Shown: positions 26,910 through 39,749 of the stretch, in pieces
How positions within the stretch are numbered: the stretch's first letter is position 1
How the letters are laid out: the number at the start of each line of letters is the position of its first letter
Origin: Buttiauxella sp. A111
GTDB lineage: Bacteria; Pseudomonadota; Gammaproteobacteria; Enterobacterales; Enterobacteriaceae
Assembly: GCF_014189855.1 (NCBI RefSeq)
Contig: NZ_BJFN01000001.1
Location: 1,286,758 to 1,350,757, forward strand
Length of the DNA: 64,000 nucleotides
Reading direction: 5' to 3'
Program-made: the position numbers and the translations under genes
The notes under the pieces: model-generated
The model's input: only the letters and a program-made list of their open reading frames with translations
What the model was told of the DNA's origin: nothing
The model's database searches: none

Positions 26910-28100
26910 ATGCTTGACGCCCAAACCATCGCTGTCGTGAAATCCACCATTCCCCTACTCGCCGCCACGGGCCCAAAACTTACCGCACACTTTTACGATC
27001 GCATGTTCAGCCATAATCCTGAGCTAAAAGAGATCTTCAATATGAGCAACCAGCGCAATGGCGATCAGCGTGAAGCGCTGTTCAACGCAATTTGTGCCTA
27101 CGCCACCAATATTGAGAATCTTGCAGTACTGCTGCCTGCGGTAGAAAAAATCGCCCAAAAACATACCAGCTTCCAAATAAAACCTGAGCAGTACGACATT
27201 GTCGGCGGTCATCTGTTAGCAACACTGGATGAAATATTCAGTCCGGGCCAGGAAGTGTTGGATGCATGGGGTAAAGCGTACGGCGTGTTGGCGGGTGTAT
27301 TTATCAATCGTGAAGCAGAAATTTACCAGGATAACGCAGCGAAAAATGGCGGCTGGGAAGGCACTCGTGCATTCCGCATTGTGGCAAAAGAGCCGCAAAG
27401 TTCGCTGATCACCAGTTTTGAATTTGCCCCGATTGATGGCGAAGCCGTTGCTGATTATCAGCCTGGTCAATATCTTGGCGTGTGGCTAAAACCTGAAGGC
27501 TTCCCGCATCAGGAAATTCGCCAGTATTCACTTACCCGTCGTCCAGATGGCAAAACCTATCGTATTGCGGTGAAACGTGAAGATTTAGGTCAGGTTTCAA
27601 GCTGGCTGCACAACCACGCACAAGTGGGTGACGAAGTGCATCTTGCCGCACCGGCCGGTGATTTCTTTATGGACGTCGAAGCCCACACTCCGGTGACGCT
27701 GATTTCTGCTGGCGTCGGTCAAACACCGATGCTGGCGATGCTGGATACGCTGGCGAAAAAGGCCCATAGCGCGCAGGTAAACTGGTTCCATGCCGCTGAA
27801 CACGGCGATGTGCATGCGTTTGCCGACGAAGTGAATCAACTTGGTGAGCTGTTAACGCGTTTTGAGCGTCATGTGTGGTATCGCACGCCGAGTGAAAACT
27901 GCCGTGCACAGTCAAAATTCGACAGTGAAGGTTTGATGGATTTACTCGCACTGGAAAGCAAAATCAGCGCGCCAGATATGCAGTTTTACCTCTGCGGCCC
28001 GGTCGTCTTTATGCGATTTGCGGCGGAGCAGTTAGTGAAGTTGGGTGTTGCGCAGGACAAGATTCATTACGAGTGCTTTGGACCACATAAAGTGATGTGA
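26910..28100 (+). CDS. hmp: Flavohaemoglobin Hmp (nitric oxide dioxygenase)
   Basis: This 396-residue protein is the same length as E. coli Hmp when started at 26910 ([11 protein letters not shown], after AAGGAGCC). A globin domain (about 1-138) carries the haem-ligand histidine in [10 protein letters not shown] (His85). The FAD-binding barrel (RQYSLTR near residue 206) and NAD-binding domain ([23 protein letters not shown]) follow. It oxidises NO to nitrate using NADH or NADPH and oxygen. It is divergent from glyA with an NsrR site ahead of it, so induction by NO is expected. Confidence 0.98.
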   Translation: MLDAQTIAVVKSTIPLLAATGPKLTAHFYDRMFSHNPELKEIFNMSNQRNGDQREALFNAICAYATNIENLAVLLPAVEKIAQKHTSFQIKPEQYDIVGGHLLATLDEIFSPGQEVLDAWGKAYGVLAGVFINREAEIYQDNAAKNGGWEGTRAFRIVAKEPQSSLITSFEFAPIDGEAVADYQPGQYLGVWLKPEGFPHQEIRQYSLTRRPDGKTYRIAVKREDLGQVSSWLHNHAQVGDEVHLAAPAGDFFMDVEAHTPVTLISAGVGQTPMLAMLDTLAKKAHSAQVNWFHAAEHGDVHAFADEVNQLGELLTRFERHVWYRTPSENCRAQSKFDSEGLMDLLALESKISAPDMQFYLCGPVVFMRFAAEQLVKLGVAQDKIHYECFGPHKVM

Positions 28101-28128
28101 TTTTGTAGCATATGGGATGGGGAGAACA

Positions 28129-28203
28129 ACCCTCATCCCGGCCTTCTCCCTGAGGGAGAAGGAGAATTTCCCTCTCCCTCAGGGAGAGGGTTAGGGTGAG
28201 GGC
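28129..28203. repeat. Inverted pair of GAGAGGG-type palindromic repeats
   Basis: A copy at 28129-28163 (ACCCTCATCCCGGCC then CTTCTCCC/GGGAGAAGG) faces one at 28170-28203 (CCCTCTCCC/GGGAGAGGG then TTAGGGTGAGGG). They fill the space between the convergent hmp and glnB genes. Same family as at 3374-3475. Confidence 0.85.
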
Positions 28204-28221
28204 AAGAGCAAACAATGCGAA

Positions 28222-28617
<396 letters not shown>

Positions 28618-28632
28618 TCAAATTACCACAGA

Positions 28633-29970
28633 CTACTCTTTAAAGTCATTGGCATCGAGTTCATGCCGCGAGAGTAATTTGTAGAATTCTGTGCGGTTAC
28701 GCCCCGCTACACGTGCCGCTTGCGTGACATTTCCTTTCGTCATTTGCAGCAATTTGCGTAGATAGTTCAGCTCAAACTGATTGCGAGCTTCGACAAAAGT
28801 CGGCAGCGCAGTATTTTCCCCTTCCAGCGCCTGTTGAACCAGCGCTTCGCTGATAACAGGAGCGGAAGTGAGTGCCACACATTGTTCAATCACATTGACC
28901 AATTGGCGCACGTTACCCGGCCAACTCGCCGCCATCAGGCGTTTCATGGCATCGGTCGAAAAACTGCGCACAAAGGGTTTATGGCGGTCAGCAGATTGCC
29001 GTAACAGATGATTGGCCAACAACGGCACATCTTCAGCACGCTCATGCAAAGCCGGGATCTTGAGGCTCACCACATTCAGGCGGTAGAACAAGTCTTCACG
29101 AAACTCGCCCCGCTCCATCGCTTTGGGCAAATCCCGGTGTGTTGCAGACAGAATACGCACGTCGATATCGAGGTCGCGATTGCTGCCCAATGGACGCACT
29201 TTACGCTCCTGCAACACGCGCAACAATTTGACCTGCAAAGGAATCGGCATATCGCCAATTTCATCCAGGAATAACGTTCCACCTTCCGCGGCCTGGAACA
29301 AACCTTCTCTGCTGCTGACCGCGCCGGTAAATGCACCACGCGAATGTCCAAACAGTTCGGACTCCAACAGTTGTTCCGGTAATGCACCGCAGTTGATGGC
29401 GATAAAGGCTTTTTTGTTACGCGGGCTGGCGTTATGAATCGCCTGAGCGAGGATCTCTTTGCCAGTGCCGCTTTGCCCGTTAATCAGCACGCTGACATCA
29501 GACTGCGACACCATACGGGCTTGTTCCAGCAAACGCTGCATGATGGGGCTGCGCGTGACGATAGTATCTCGCCACATGTCATCCCCGGCGATTTGCGAAT
29601 GTGACAGCGCTTCGTCAATGGCTTTGTAGAGCGCGTCTTTATCAACGGGTTTGGTCAGGAAGCTAAAAACACCCTGTTGCGTCGCGGCAACCGCGTCAGG
29701 TATGGAACCGTGAGCAGTCAGAATGATGACCGGCATACCTGGCTGCACTTTCTGGATTTCGGCAAATAATGCCATGCCATCCATTTCATCCATCCGCAGA
29801 TCGCTGATCACCAGGTCAATTTTTTCACGCCCCAGCAGACGCAACCCTTCTGCACCACTTTCCGCCGTTGAGACCGTGTAACCCTCGCTCGTCAGGCGCA
29901 TACCAAGGAGTTTTAACAGGCCCGGATCATCATCAACCAGCAACAATCTGGCGGGTTTACGCTGCGTCAT
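28633..29970 (-). CDS. glrR: Sigma54-dependent response regulator GlrR (QseF)
   Basis: This 445-residue regulator has a receiver domain (1-120, phosphoacceptor Asp57 in ISDLRMDEMDG), an AAA+ domain with Walker A (NGQSGTGKE) and the sigma54-contact motif GAFTGA (SRGAFTGAVSSREG). It ends in a C-terminal Fis-type helix-turn-helix (VTQAARVAGRNRTEFYKLL). Together with GlrK it activates the sigma54 promoter of glmY. Two boxes matching its target TGTC-N10-GACA lie upstream of glmY in this window. It overlaps qseG by 4 bases. Confidence 0.97.
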   Translation of the reverse strand: MTQRKPARLLLVDDDPGLLKLLGMRLTSEGYTVSTAESGAEGLRLLGREKIDLVISDLRMDEMDGMALFAEIQKVQPGMPVIILTAHGSIPDAVAATQQGVFSFLTKPVDKDALYKAIDEALSHSQIAGDDMWRDTIVTRSPIMQRLLEQARMVSQSDVSVLINGQSGTGKEILAQAIHNASPRNKKAFIAINCGALPEQLLESELFGHSRGAFTGAVSSREGLFQAAEGGTLFLDEIGDMPIPLQVKLLRVLQERKVRPLGSNRDLDIDVRILSATHRDLPKAMERGEFREDLFYRLNVVSLKIPALHERAEDVPLLANHLLRQSADRHKPFVRSFSTDAMKRLMAASWPGNVRQLVNVIEQCVALTSAPVISEALVQQALEGENTALPTFVEARNQFELNYLRKLLQMTKGNVTQAARVAGRNRTEFYKLLSRHELDANDFKE

Positions 29971-30686
29971 GGTTTCGCCTCCTGCGCGGGTTTGGTGTTG
30001 TCCGGTAATTCAGCAGTGGCTGGTTTACGGTTGGAAAGCTGGCGTTCAATATCCGTGAGGTTTTCCAGCTTTCGGGTGGTCAAACTTAACTGGCTTCTGA
30101 GGCGCTGCTGCTGCTCGCGCAGCGTATCGAGCTCATTATCAGAGCTTTGCTGTAATTTGCTGTAGCGTGTGCGTTCGTCAGAAAGCGCCAGCAATGAAGC
30201 CTGTCCATCGCGCCAGACCTGGAACAACGAACGCACTTGCGCCGGGACGTCAGCGGTCATGGCATCCAGCTTAGTCATGTAACGACGACGCTCGGTGGGC
30301 GTAATTTTGGCGTTAGAGAGCAAAATGCCGCGCTTGAAAGTGTCGCGCCAGTTATCGGATGGCCAGCGGCGGGCTTCCGCTCGCGCCTGAGCAGGTGCTA
30401 AACGTTCGGAGCAATCCATCGCACGTAGCCAGTACAGCGGGTTGGTGGTGGAGTCATGATTCTGGTTTTGCCAGATATCTTCACAATCCGTCGACAAGTA
30501 ATCAGCCAGTTGATGCTCCGGCTCTTCGACGATTTGTGGATGTTTTACGTCTTTCTGTGCCGTGTTTTGCACACAGCTCGCCAGTAATAACGGTACTAAC
30601 AACGCTGAGATTGGGCGAATCGAAACAGAGCTGCCAGGGCGAGATAACCAGCCGTTACGCAGCACGCTAAAAATTGTCACTTTCAT
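29967..30686 (-). CDS. qseG: Outer membrane lipoprotein QseG
   Basis: A 239-residue lipoprotein whose lipobox LLLASC places the lipidated Cys at residue 38. The long N-terminal segment before it is also seen in E. coli QseG (237 residues). The mature part is mostly helical with a coiled-coil stretch near residues 170-215 (YSKLQQSSDNELDTLREQQQ). QseG is known to interact with the sensor kinase GlrK (QseE) and stimulate it. It lies between glrK (3-base gap) and glrR (4-base overlap). Confidence 0.94.
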   Translation of the reverse strand: MKVTIFSVLRNGWLSRPGSSVSIRPISALLVPLLLASCVQNTAQKDVKHPQIVEEPEHQLADYLSTDCEDIWQNQNHDSTTNPLYWLRAMDCSERLAPAQARAEARRWPSDNWRDTFKRGILLSNAKITPTERRRYMTKLDAMTADVPAQVRSLFQVWRDGQASLLALSDERTRYSKLQQSSDNELDTLREQQQRLRSQLSLTTRKLENLTDIERQLSNRKPATAELPDNTKPAQEAKP

Positions 30687-30689
30687 TTT

Positions 30690-32129
30690 TTATTTTTTCT
30701 CGGGAAATACAGGCAACTCGATACGGAAGCAAACATCTGCCGTTTCATCGTCAATCAGGTGCAATTCGCCATGCATACGACGAATACAATCCAGGGCAAT
30801 ACTCAGACCCAGACCGCTACCTTTTACAGCACCTTTTCGCTGGTGGCTTCCCTGATAAAAAGGTTCAAAGATCATCTCTCGCTCAGCACGTGGAATGGGG
30901 TCGCCAGTATTTGCGACATCAATCTGGAGCATGTTACCCCTCTGCGAGCTTCGTAGATAAATGGTACCGGATTCAGACCCATAGTGCACCGCATTGGAGT
31001 AGAGATTATCCAGCACGCTCGCTAACAACATGGGTTCTGCCAGGCAAGCCATCGGGCTTAAATTGCACTCGGTACGCATCATTTTAGCCCGTGCTGGCAA
31101 ACTGTGAGCGGCAATAATCGCATCCATGAGTGGCCCGAGCTCAACTTTCTCCAGTTCGACCGGTACGTCTGCCAGCTTGCGGTTGTAATCCAATAATTGT
31201 TCGATCAATTTTTGTAAGTGACGGCTACTGCTATCCAGAATTTCTACGACTTCTTTTTGATCGTTCGTCAATGGGCCGACGACCTGATCGGCAAGCAGTT
31301 CGGTGCCTTCACGCATGCTGGCAAGTGGGGTTTTTAGTTCATGGGAAATATGGCGTAAAAACTCATGACGCTGGGATTCAAGCCACGAGAGGCGCTCGCT
31401 TAGCCAGACAATCCGCTGCCCCACCGAACGCAATTCGCGTGGCCCACCTTTGAATAACACCGTGTTGCCCAGTGAGTGCCCTTCCCCAAGCAAGTTAATC
31501 ATCCGTTCAATGCCTTTTACCGGGCCGATGATCATGCGCGTAAAGATAATGACCAGCGCGAAACTCAACAGGAATAACACCAGCGCCTGCCAGCCAAAGT
31601 ATTGTCCGCGCTCGGCAATTTCTTGCTGAAGTTGCTGCCCACGGGAAAAGACGACCGCCCGAGTGGCTTGCACCATCTCAGCATTTTTATTGGCAAAGGT
31701 TTCAAGATTTGCAGCGGCGGCGGTATCGGGCCCGCTATTTTTGCATTTTATGTCGGCAAGGTCGTTTAGCGACTTGCGCAGAACGTCATAAAGTTGATTG
31801 TCAGGCAAGACACCCGCATGGGCTTCAAGCATCTGCGCGTAACGCTTACGCTGGCCCTGGTAAAGCGTGGCGAGCGTGGCGTCATCCAGCACACAGTACT
31901 GCCGGTAGCTACGCTCCATTTCCAGTGCCACGTTCGTCATGGCCTGACTGCGACGTGCATCGACAAGCGTTGTGCGGTTGGTGAGCGCCGCTTGATCGCT
32001 TAACGCATTAAGGCTTTGCCATGCTTGCCAGGCCAGAACCAACAGCGGAACCAGCACCAACAAAAAAGCCATTATCACAAGCTGGCGTAAAGAGCGCGGG
32101 AAAAAGTGCCACTGGTTCAAAAGCTTCAT
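30690..32129 (-). CDS. glrK: Sensor histidine kinase GlrK (QseE)
   Basis: A 479-residue membrane kinase. Segment 1 (LRQLVIMAFLLVLVPLLVLAW, about 15-35) and segment 2 (YFGWQALVLFLLSFALVIIF, about 178-200) bracket a periplasmic sensor region rich in helices. HAMP, dimerisation domain with FLRHISHELKTPLASMREG and an ATPase domain with DNLYSNAVHYG and GSGLGLSIALD follow. It phosphorylates GlrR. It is the first gene of its set, about 60 bases after the end of the glmY transcript. Confidence 0.97.
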   Translation of the reverse strand: MKLLNQWHFFPRSLRQLVIMAFLLVLVPLLVLAWQAWQSLNALSDQAALTNRTTLVDARRSQAMTNVALEMERSYRQYCVLDDATLATLYQGQRKRYAQMLEAHAGVLPDNQLYDVLRKSLNDLADIKCKNSGPDTAAAANLETFANKNAEMVQATRAVVFSRGQQLQQEIAERGQYFGWQALVLFLLSFALVIIFTRMIIGPVKGIERMINLLGEGHSLGNTVLFKGGPRELRSVGQRIVWLSERLSWLESQRHEFLRHISHELKTPLASMREGTELLADQVVGPLTNDQKEVVEILDSSSRHLQKLIEQLLDYNRKLADVPVELEKVELGPLMDAIIAAHSLPARAKMMRTECNLSPMACLAEPMLLASVLDNLYSNAVHYGSESGTIYLRSSQRGNMLQIDVANTGDPIPRAEREMIFEPFYQGSHQRKGAVKGSGLGLSIALDCIRRMHGELHLIDDETADVCFRIELPVFPEKK

Positions 32130-32193
32130 CTCATTGGGATTGTGAGTTATTCGATGCTAGCGGGGATTGGAGGGAGTTTAAAGTTCAGAAACG

Positions 32194-32390
32194 ACAAAGG
32201 CAGAGAATAATCTCTGCCTTTGTTCTGGAATTAGGCGGCGCCTTACTCAACGTTTCGCCCGGAGCATGATAAAGCAGTACGAGACTGGCGATAATCAAAA
32301 GTCGGACGGCAGGCACCTTGTGTGCGTCATTCTAAGGTTTATGTAGCACAACCCTTGCGGGGGCTGACATAAGAGGGTGAATGAGCCACT
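32194..32390 (-). ncRNA. glmY: Small RNA GlmY
   Basis: The minus strand between glrK and purL reads AGTGGCTCATTCACCCTCTT at its 5' end (32390). It ends in a strong terminator hairpin (32194-32223, ACAAAGGCAGAGA with its complement). Sequence and position are those of E. coli GlmY, about 184 nt long there. GlmY sequesters the adaptor RapZ and so protects GlmZ, which activates glmS and thereby glucosamine-6-phosphate synthesis. The exact 3' end is approximate. Confidence 0.92.
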
Positions 32391-32400
32391 GCGCAGTATT

Positions 32401-32417
32401 ATGCAGCATGCGTGCCA
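32401..32417 (-). promoter_or_regulatory. Sigma54 promoter of glmY
   Basis: On the minus strand TGGCACGCATGCTGCAT contains the -24 GG and -12 GC of the sigma54 consensus with the required spacing. The -12 lies 12 bases before the predicted start of GlmY at 32390. The -10 region of a sigma70 promoter could overlap it (CATAATACT), as in E. coli. Confidence 0.85.
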
Positions 32418-32569
32418 TGTTTGCTATTAAGTTTATATATGAATGTTTTTATTATGTTTATTTACTGTATGGCTCATTTGTTGGATTGACTATTTTTCAC
32501 CCACAGCGTCGCCATTTAGCAACGGTTTAAACGCCTATTTTTTATATATCACAAAATCAATTAGTTAAG

Positions 32570-32620
32570 TGTCACCTATTTGAGACAGTTATATTTACCA
32601 TATGTCGGGAATCGGTGACA
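32570..32620. promoter_or_regulatory. Two GlrR activator boxes upstream of glmY
   Basis: TGTC-N10-GACA occurs exactly at 32570-32587 and again at 32603-32620. The sites lie about 180-230 bases upstream of the glmY start. This is the GlrR recognition sequence known from E. coli glmY, and the activator gene glrR is nearby in the window. Confidence 0.88.
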
Positions 32621-32651
32621 AAAAAATCCCCTCGGCTCAGCGAAGGGATTG
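32621..32651 (-). terminator. Terminator after purL
   Basis: Read on the minus strand, AATCCCTTCG and CGAGGGGATT pair around a short loop, followed by TTTTTTT. It lies 78 bases past the purL stop and directly abuts the distal GlrR box. Confidence 0.8.
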
Positions 32652-32670
32652 GGTTGTTAATGCCGGTCGC

Positions 32671-32700
32671 CTTCCCCCTCTCCCGCAGGAGAGGGGGAAA
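32671..32700. repeat. Single short GAGAGGG-type palindromic repeat
   Basis: TTCCCCCTCTCC and GGAGAGGGGGAA form a nearly perfect hairpin between the purL stop and its terminator. It lacks the GGGTGAGGG tail seen in the paired copies. Confidence 0.75.
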
Positions 32701-32728
32701 ATAGGCAGAGTCAGGTGTGGAGGATTAT

Positions 32729-35700
32729 TTAACCGAGTTGCTTACGCGCATTGCGGAAAATGCGCATCCACGGGCTATCCTCGCCCCAATCAAATGGGTG
32801 CCAGGAGTTGCTGACTGTACGGAACACACGCTCTGGATGCGGCATCATAATGGTGACGCGCCCGCTTTCGTTGGTAACCGCCGTTATGCCGTTTGGTGAA
32901 CCGTTCGGGTTAGCCGGGTAGTCCTGCGTGACTTTGCCGAAGTTGTCGATAAAGCGCAGCGCCACCAGCCCCTTGCTTTCCAGAGCAGCCAGATGCGCCG
33001 CATCGCGTACTTCAACGTGACCTTCACCGTGAGAAACCGCGATTGGCATATGTGAACCGACCATGCCCTGCAACAGTAAGGACGGGCTGGAGGTCACTTC
33101 TACCAGGCTGAAGCGTGCTTCAAAACGGTCGGAATGGTTACGCACAAAGCGTGGCCACAGGTCGCTGCCAGGAATAAGCTCACGTAAGTTCGACATCATC
33201 TGGCAACCGTTGCACACACCCAATGCCAGGGTTTGTGGACGATGGAAGAAGGTTTCAAATTCGTCACGCACGCGTGAGTTAAACAGAATCGACTTAGCCC
33301 AGCCTTCGCCCGCGCCCAAAACGTCACCGTAAGAGAAACCGCCACACGCCACCAGCGCCTGGAAATCTTCCAGACCGCGACGACCTTCCAGCAAATCACT
33401 CATGTGAACATCGATGGCATCGAAGCCCGCACGATGGAAGGCCGCAGCCATTTCAACGTGAGAGTTAACGCCCTGCTCACGCAGCACGGCAACTTTAGGG
33501 CGAGCACCTTTAGCGATGAACGGCGCCGCAATATCTTCTTTGATATCGAAGCTCAGTTTAACGTTCAGGCCAGGATCGTTGTCATTGGCTTTTGCTTCAT
33601 GTTCTTGATCAGCACAGGCCGGGTTGTCACGTAGACGCTGCATCTGCCAGGTGGTTTCTGCCCACCACATGCGAAGCTGAGTGCGGCTTTCGCTAAACAC
33701 GGCATGACCATCGGCTGTCAGCGTGAAACGGTCACCGGCAACGGCTTTACCGAGGAAGTGAACACACTCCGCCAGACCGTGGTCTGCCAGGGTTTTCTCA
33801 ACTGCTGCGCGATCCGCCGCTTTCACCTGAATCACCGCACCCAACTCTTCGTTGAACAGTGCTGCCAGATGATCGTTACCCAGCGTGGCGATATTCGCCT
33901 CCACGCCACAGTGACCGGCAAACGCCATTTCTGCCAGCGTCACCAACAGACCACCGTCGGAACGGTCGTGGTAAGCCAGTAATTTCTGTTCCGCCACCAG
34001 CGCCTGAATCGCATTAAAGAAGCCTTTAAGCTGTTCTGCGCTGCGAACATCAGCAGGCTTGTCGCCTAACTGACGGTAAACCTGAGACAGCGCCGTTGCG
34101 CCCAATGCGTTATGGCCAGCCCCCAAATCAATCAGCAACAGGGCGTTATCTTCGGTGTGCAGTTGTGGTGTCACGGTGCGACGTACATCTTCGACACGGG
34201 CAAACGCCGTGATAACCAGTGACAGTGGAGAGGTCATCTCGCGCTGCTCGTTACCTTCCTGCCAGCGGGTTTTCATCGACATTGAGTCTTTGCCCACTGG
34301 AATCGTCAGGCCAAGCGTCGGGCAAAGTTCTTCACCGACGGCTTTCACGGCTTCGTACAGACCTGCGTCTTCACCCGGATGGCCGGCTGCTGACATCCAG
34401 TTTGCTGAAAGCTTGATGCGATTGAGTGCGCCAATTTGCGTAGCAGCAATGTTGGTCAGCGCTTCACCGACCGCCAGACGGCCTGATGCTGCAAAGTCCA
34501 GCAACGCAACCGGTGCACGTTCGCCAAGAGACATCGCTTCGCCATAGTAGCTATCCAGGCTTGCGGTGGTGACCGCACAGTTAGCCACCGGAATCTGCCA
34601 CGGTCCAACCATCTGATCGCGAGCAACCATACCGGTTACTGAGCGGTCACCGATGGTCACCAGGAAGGTTTTTTCAGCCACTGTAGGCAAATGCAGCACA
34701 CGATTTACCGCATCAGCAATAGTAATATTGCGGCAATCCAGAGCATCGCCCTTCGCTTTCAGGGTTTCAACGTTACGTTCCATTTTCGGGGTTTTACCGA
34801 GCAGAACGTCCAGCGGCATATCAATCGGCTGGTTGTCGAAGTGGCTGTCGCTGAGCGTCAGATGTTTTTCTTCGGTGGCTTCACCGATAACGGCGTACGG
34901 CGCACGCTCGCGGCGGCAGAGTTCATCAAACAGTGGCAACTGGTCAGGTGCAACAGCCAGAACATAACGCTCCTGGGATTCGTTACACCACACTTCCAGC
35001 GGGCTCATGCCAGGTTCGTCGTTGAGAATTTTACGCAGATCGAAGCGCCCGCCTCGGCCACCGTCATTCACCAGTTCAGGCATCGCGTTAGAAAGGCCGC
35101 CCGCCCCCACATCATGAATAAACAGGATTGGGTTGGCATCACCTAACTGCCAGCAACGATCGATAACTTCCTGGCAACGACGCTCCATTTCTGGGTTGTC
35201 GCGCTGTACAGAAGCAAAATCCAGATCGGCATCTGACTGGCCGGACGCCATAGAAGAAGCCGCTCCGCCACCCAAACCAATGTTCATGGACGGGCCGCCG
35301 AGGACAATCAGTTTTGCGCCAACGGTGATGTCGCCTTTCTGAACATGGTCAGCACGAATGTTACCGATACCGCCTGCCAGCATGATGGGCTTATGGTAGC
35401 CACGCAGTTCTACGCCGTTATGGCTGTTGACTTGTTCTTCGTAAGTACGGAAGTAGCCCGTCAGCGCCGGACGACCAAATTCGTTGTTAAATGCTGCACC
35501 ACCCAATGGGCCGTCAGTCATGATATCCAGCGCCGTCACGATGCGGTCAGGCTTACCGAAATCTTCTTCCCACGGCTGTTCAAAGCCAGGAATACGTAAG
35601 TTGGAAACAGAGAATCCGACCAGACCCGCTTTGGGTTTAGCACCACGGCCTGTCGCACCTTCATCACGGATTTCACCACCGGAACCGGTCGCGGCACCCG

Positions 35701-36616
35701 GCCATGGAGAGATAGCCGTTGGATGGTTATGCGTTTCGACCTTCATCAGGATATGCGCATCTTCCTGGTGGAAGTCATAACGGTCTGCTTCGTGATCGGC
35801 AAAGAAACGCCCTACCACCGAACCTTCCATGACTGCGGCGTTATCTTTGTAAGCCGATAACACGTAGTCCGGGGTTTTCTCAAAGGTGTTTTTAATCATT
35901 TTGAACAGCGATTTAGGCTGCTCAACGCCATCAATAATCCAGTCGGCGTTGAAGATTTTGTGACGGCAATGCTCGGAGTTTGCCTGCGCGAACATATACA
36001 GCTCGATGTCGTTCGGGTTGCGTCCCAGTTTGGTGAACGCATCCTGCAAATAATCGATTTCGTCTTCTGCCAGGGCAAGCCCCAGACGAATGTTAGCTTC
36101 AACCAGTGCTTCACGACCTTGAGATAACAGGTCAACGCTTTGCACAGGTGCAGGCTGATGATGTGAGAACAGTTGCTGCGCATCATTAAGCGAGTCAAAC
36201 ACGCTTTCCATCATGCGGTCATGCAAAAGTGCGGCAACGTCCTGGCGCTGCGCCTGTGTCAGCGTGCTGCCAGTTACGTAGTACGCCACACCGCGTTCCA
36301 GTCGCTTAACATTGGCAAGCGCACAGTTGTGGGCAATATCAGTCGCTTTAGAGGACCAGGGTGAGATGGTACCAGGACGCGGCGTGACCAGAATTAAGTG
36401 GCCGGTCGGGGCGTGGTCGGCAAGGGTTGGACCATATTTCAACAACCGTTGCAGACGGGCGTGCTCTTCAGCCGTTAGCGGCGCATCGAGATCGGCAAAG
36501 TGAACATACTCGGCATAAATGTCGCTGACCGGAAGGTTGGCGTCATTAAAACGGGCCAGTAATTTGTTAATACGAAATGCCGATAAAGCGGGCGAACCAC
36601 GCAGAATTTCCATCAT
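32729..36616 (-). CDS. purL: Phosphoribosylformylglycinamidine synthase
   Basis: This 1295-residue large-type PurL has the same length as the E. coli enzyme when started at the ATG at 36616 ([14 protein letters not shown]). It contains the N-terminal PurS-like region, two ATP-binding synthetase repeats ([18 protein letters not shown] in the first) and a C-terminal glutamine amidotransferase domain. The nucleophile cysteine is in [12 protein letters not shown]. It catalyses the fourth step of purine synthesis, FGAR to FGAM, using glutamine and ATP. A clear PurR box lies about 90 bases upstream. Confidence 0.98.
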   Translation of the reverse strand: MMEILRGSPALSAFRINKLLARFNDANLPVSDIYAEYVHFADLDAPLTAEEHARLQRLLKYGPTLADHAPTGHLILVTPRPGTISPWSSKATDIAHNCALANVKRLERGVAYYVTGSTLTQAQRQDVAALLHDRMMESVFDSLNDAQQLFSHHQPAPVQSVDLLSQGREALVEANIRLGLALAEDEIDYLQDAFTKLGRNPNDIELYMFAQANSEHCRHKIFNADWIIDGVEQPKSLFKMIKNTFEKTPDYVLSAYKDNAAVMEGSVVGRFFADHEADRYDFHQEDAHILMKVETHNHPTAISPWPGAATGSGGEIRDEGATGRGAKPKAGLVGFSVSNLRIPGFEQPWEEDFGKPDRIVTALDIMTDGPLGGAAFNNEFGRPALTGYFRTYEEQVNSHNGVELRGYHKPIMLAGGIGNIRADHVQKGDITVGAKLIVLGGPSMNIGLGGGAASSMASGQSDADLDFASVQRDNPEMERRCQEVIDRCWQLGDANPILFIHDVGAGGLSNAMPELVNDGGRGGRFDLRKILNDEPGMSPLEVWCNESQERYVLAVAPDQLPLFDELCRRERAPYAVIGEATEEKHLTLSDSHFDNQPIDMPLDVLLGKTPKMERNVETLKAKGDALDCRNITIADAVNRVLHLPTVAEKTFLVTIGDRSVTGMVARDQMVGPWQIPVANCAVTTASLDSYYGEAMSLGERAPVALLDFAASGRLAVGEALTNIAATQIGALNRIKLSANWMSAAGHPGEDAGLYEAVKAVGEELCPTLGLTIPVGKDSMSMKTRWQEGNEQREMTSPLSLVITAFARVEDVRRTVTPQLHTEDNALLLIDLGAGHNALGATALSQVYRQLGDKPADVRSAEQLKGFFNAIQALVAEQKLLAYHDRSDGGLLVTLAEMAFAGHCGVEANIATLGNDHLAALFNEELGAVIQVKAADRAAVEKTLADHGLAECVHFLGKAVAGDRFTLTADGHAVFSESRTQLRMWWAETTWQMQRLRDNPACADQEHEAKANDNDPGLNVKLSFDIKEDIAAPFIAKGARPKVAVLREQGVNSHVEMAAAFHRAGFDAIDVHMSDLLEGRRGLEDFQALVACGGFSYGDVLGAGEGWAKSILFNSRVRDEFETFFHRPQTLALGVCNGCQMMSNLRELIPGSDLWPRFVRNHSDRFEARFSLVEVTSSPSLLLQGMVGSHMPIAVSHGEGHVEVRDAAHLAALESKGLVALRFIDNFGKVTQDYPANPNGSPNGITAVTNESGRVTIMMPHPERVFRTVSNSWHPFDWGEDSPWMRIFRNARKQLG

Positions 36617-36705
36617 CAAAGATCTCTCGTCTTCGAAACGCCAGGGGGACGCTTCAGTGGGCGCAAGGGGAAAACGGGCGCCATTATAGATAATCCGCCG
36701 CCATG

Positions 36706-36721
36706 ACGAAACCGTTTGCGT
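36706..36721 (-). promoter_or_regulatory. PurR operator of purL
   Basis: ACGAAACCGTTTGCGT (plus strand) is the complement of ACGCAAACGGTTTCGT, which fits the PurR palindrome at nearly every position. It lies in the purL promoter region. Confidence 0.88.
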
Positions 36722-36886
36722 AGAAATATATGGATTAGTTTTCGTTGATGAAACATTAACCAGAAATGTTGAATAAGTTGCACAGTGGCGTTTTGTTAAG
36801 CAAAATGCGCCACACCTTATTGTATAACCTCCATTTTTGAAGCCTGTTGTTAGCTAAGACTCGACGCCTCATCGCAGATTAACTAT

Positions 36887-38992
<2,106 letters not shown>

Positions 38993-39020
38993 GAGAGATC
39001 TTATGTGAGGCGAAATAGCA

Positions 39021-39659
39021 TCATTCCAATTGCTGCAACTGCCCTTGCGGCGTGACGCGCCAGCGGTGTTGGCAGAAATAGAGCAAGGGGTTGTCCTGAT
39101 TGCTGTCGCTATACCCGCTGTAGAGTTGCAATGGTGTACCAATTTGCTGTTCGAGCTGTGATACTTTTTCATGCCCCAGGCAACGCAATGTGAGTACCCA
39201 CCCACCGTGGGAGCGCTTGATTTGGCTGGCGATAAGCTTAACTTTTGGCAGCCACGGCGTATCAAAATAAACCTGCTGCACCAGCGGTTGCGGAGAACCG
39301 GTAATCAACCACACATCAGCATCTGAACTGGTGAGGTAATCGGTCAGGCGCTGCTGTACCACGGGAAAAGCGGTAACGCGGTTGCGAAACCATGTCACAA
39401 AATTTGTTTCCAACTGCTTGAGGCGCGTTTCGCTGTGACCAAAGGTTGCGCCCCACAATAACAGGCTCATCGGCCAGCGAGCGGCGCGTCCTTTTATCAG
39501 CAACGCGCCACCTATCACCGGCAGGAGCGGCGCGACAAGTAACAGATTGAGGGGTTGATGGCGCAGCAGGTAGCGCAAGAAGCTGCCGAACATATCCTGC
39601 TGATGCAAGGTGCCATCTAAATCGAAAAAAACCACCCGACGCTCACTCTGAATTGCCAA
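39021..39659 (-). CDS. pgpC: Phosphatidylglycerophosphatase C
   Basis: This 212-residue HAD-superfamily phosphatase carries the nucleophile motif FFDLDGT (Asp13 and Asp15) and a later LITGSPQPLV segment. A hydrophobic region (NLLLVAPLLPVIGGALLI, about 38-55) anchors it in the inner membrane. It dephosphorylates phosphatidylglycerophosphate to phosphatidylglycerol. E. coli PgpC (YfhB) is 211 residues and starts similarly. The start is TTG, and its ribosome site GAGGAG is formed by the last two sense codons of the 28-codon ORF just upstream. Confidence 0.94.
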   Translation of the reverse strand: MAIQSERRVVFFDLDGTLHQQDMFGSFLRYLLRHQPLNLLLVAPLLPVIGGALLIKGRAARWPMSLLLWGATFGHSETRLKQLETNFVTWFRNRVTAFPVVQQRLTDYLTSSDADVWLITGSPQPLVQQVYFDTPWLPKVKLIASQIKRSHGGWVLTLRCLGHEKVSQLEQQIGTPLQLYSGYSDSNQDNPLLYFCQHRWRVTPQGQLQQLE

Positions 39660-39662
39660 ACG

Positions 39663-39749
39663 TTACTCCTCTGGATCATTAAAACCCATAAACCATGTAA
39701 ATAAGAACCCGGCGATTACCGCTATCAGAAAGCCTAACAGATAGAACAT
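39663..39749 (-). CDS. Possible 28-residue membrane protein coupled to pgpC
   Basis: An ORF of 28 codons starts at ATG 39749 with GGAAAAG 8 bases before it and stops 3 bases before pgpC. The product begins MFYLLGFLIAVIAGFLF and ends WFMGFNDPEE: one hydrophobic span of about 22 residues and a short acidic tail. The last codons GAG GAG also serve as the ribosome site of pgpC, so translation of the two would be coupled. I do not recognise a family. It could be a real micro-protein or only a leader ORF; the hydrophobic composition favours the former. Confidence 0.5.
   Translation of the reverse strand: MFYLLGFLIAVIAGFLFTWFMGFNDPEE

Noticed and set aside
32602..32814. Plus-strand ORF of 70 codons across the purL terminator
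   Set aside because: It reads through a GlrR box, a terminator, a repeat and the antisense of purL, with no ribosome site.
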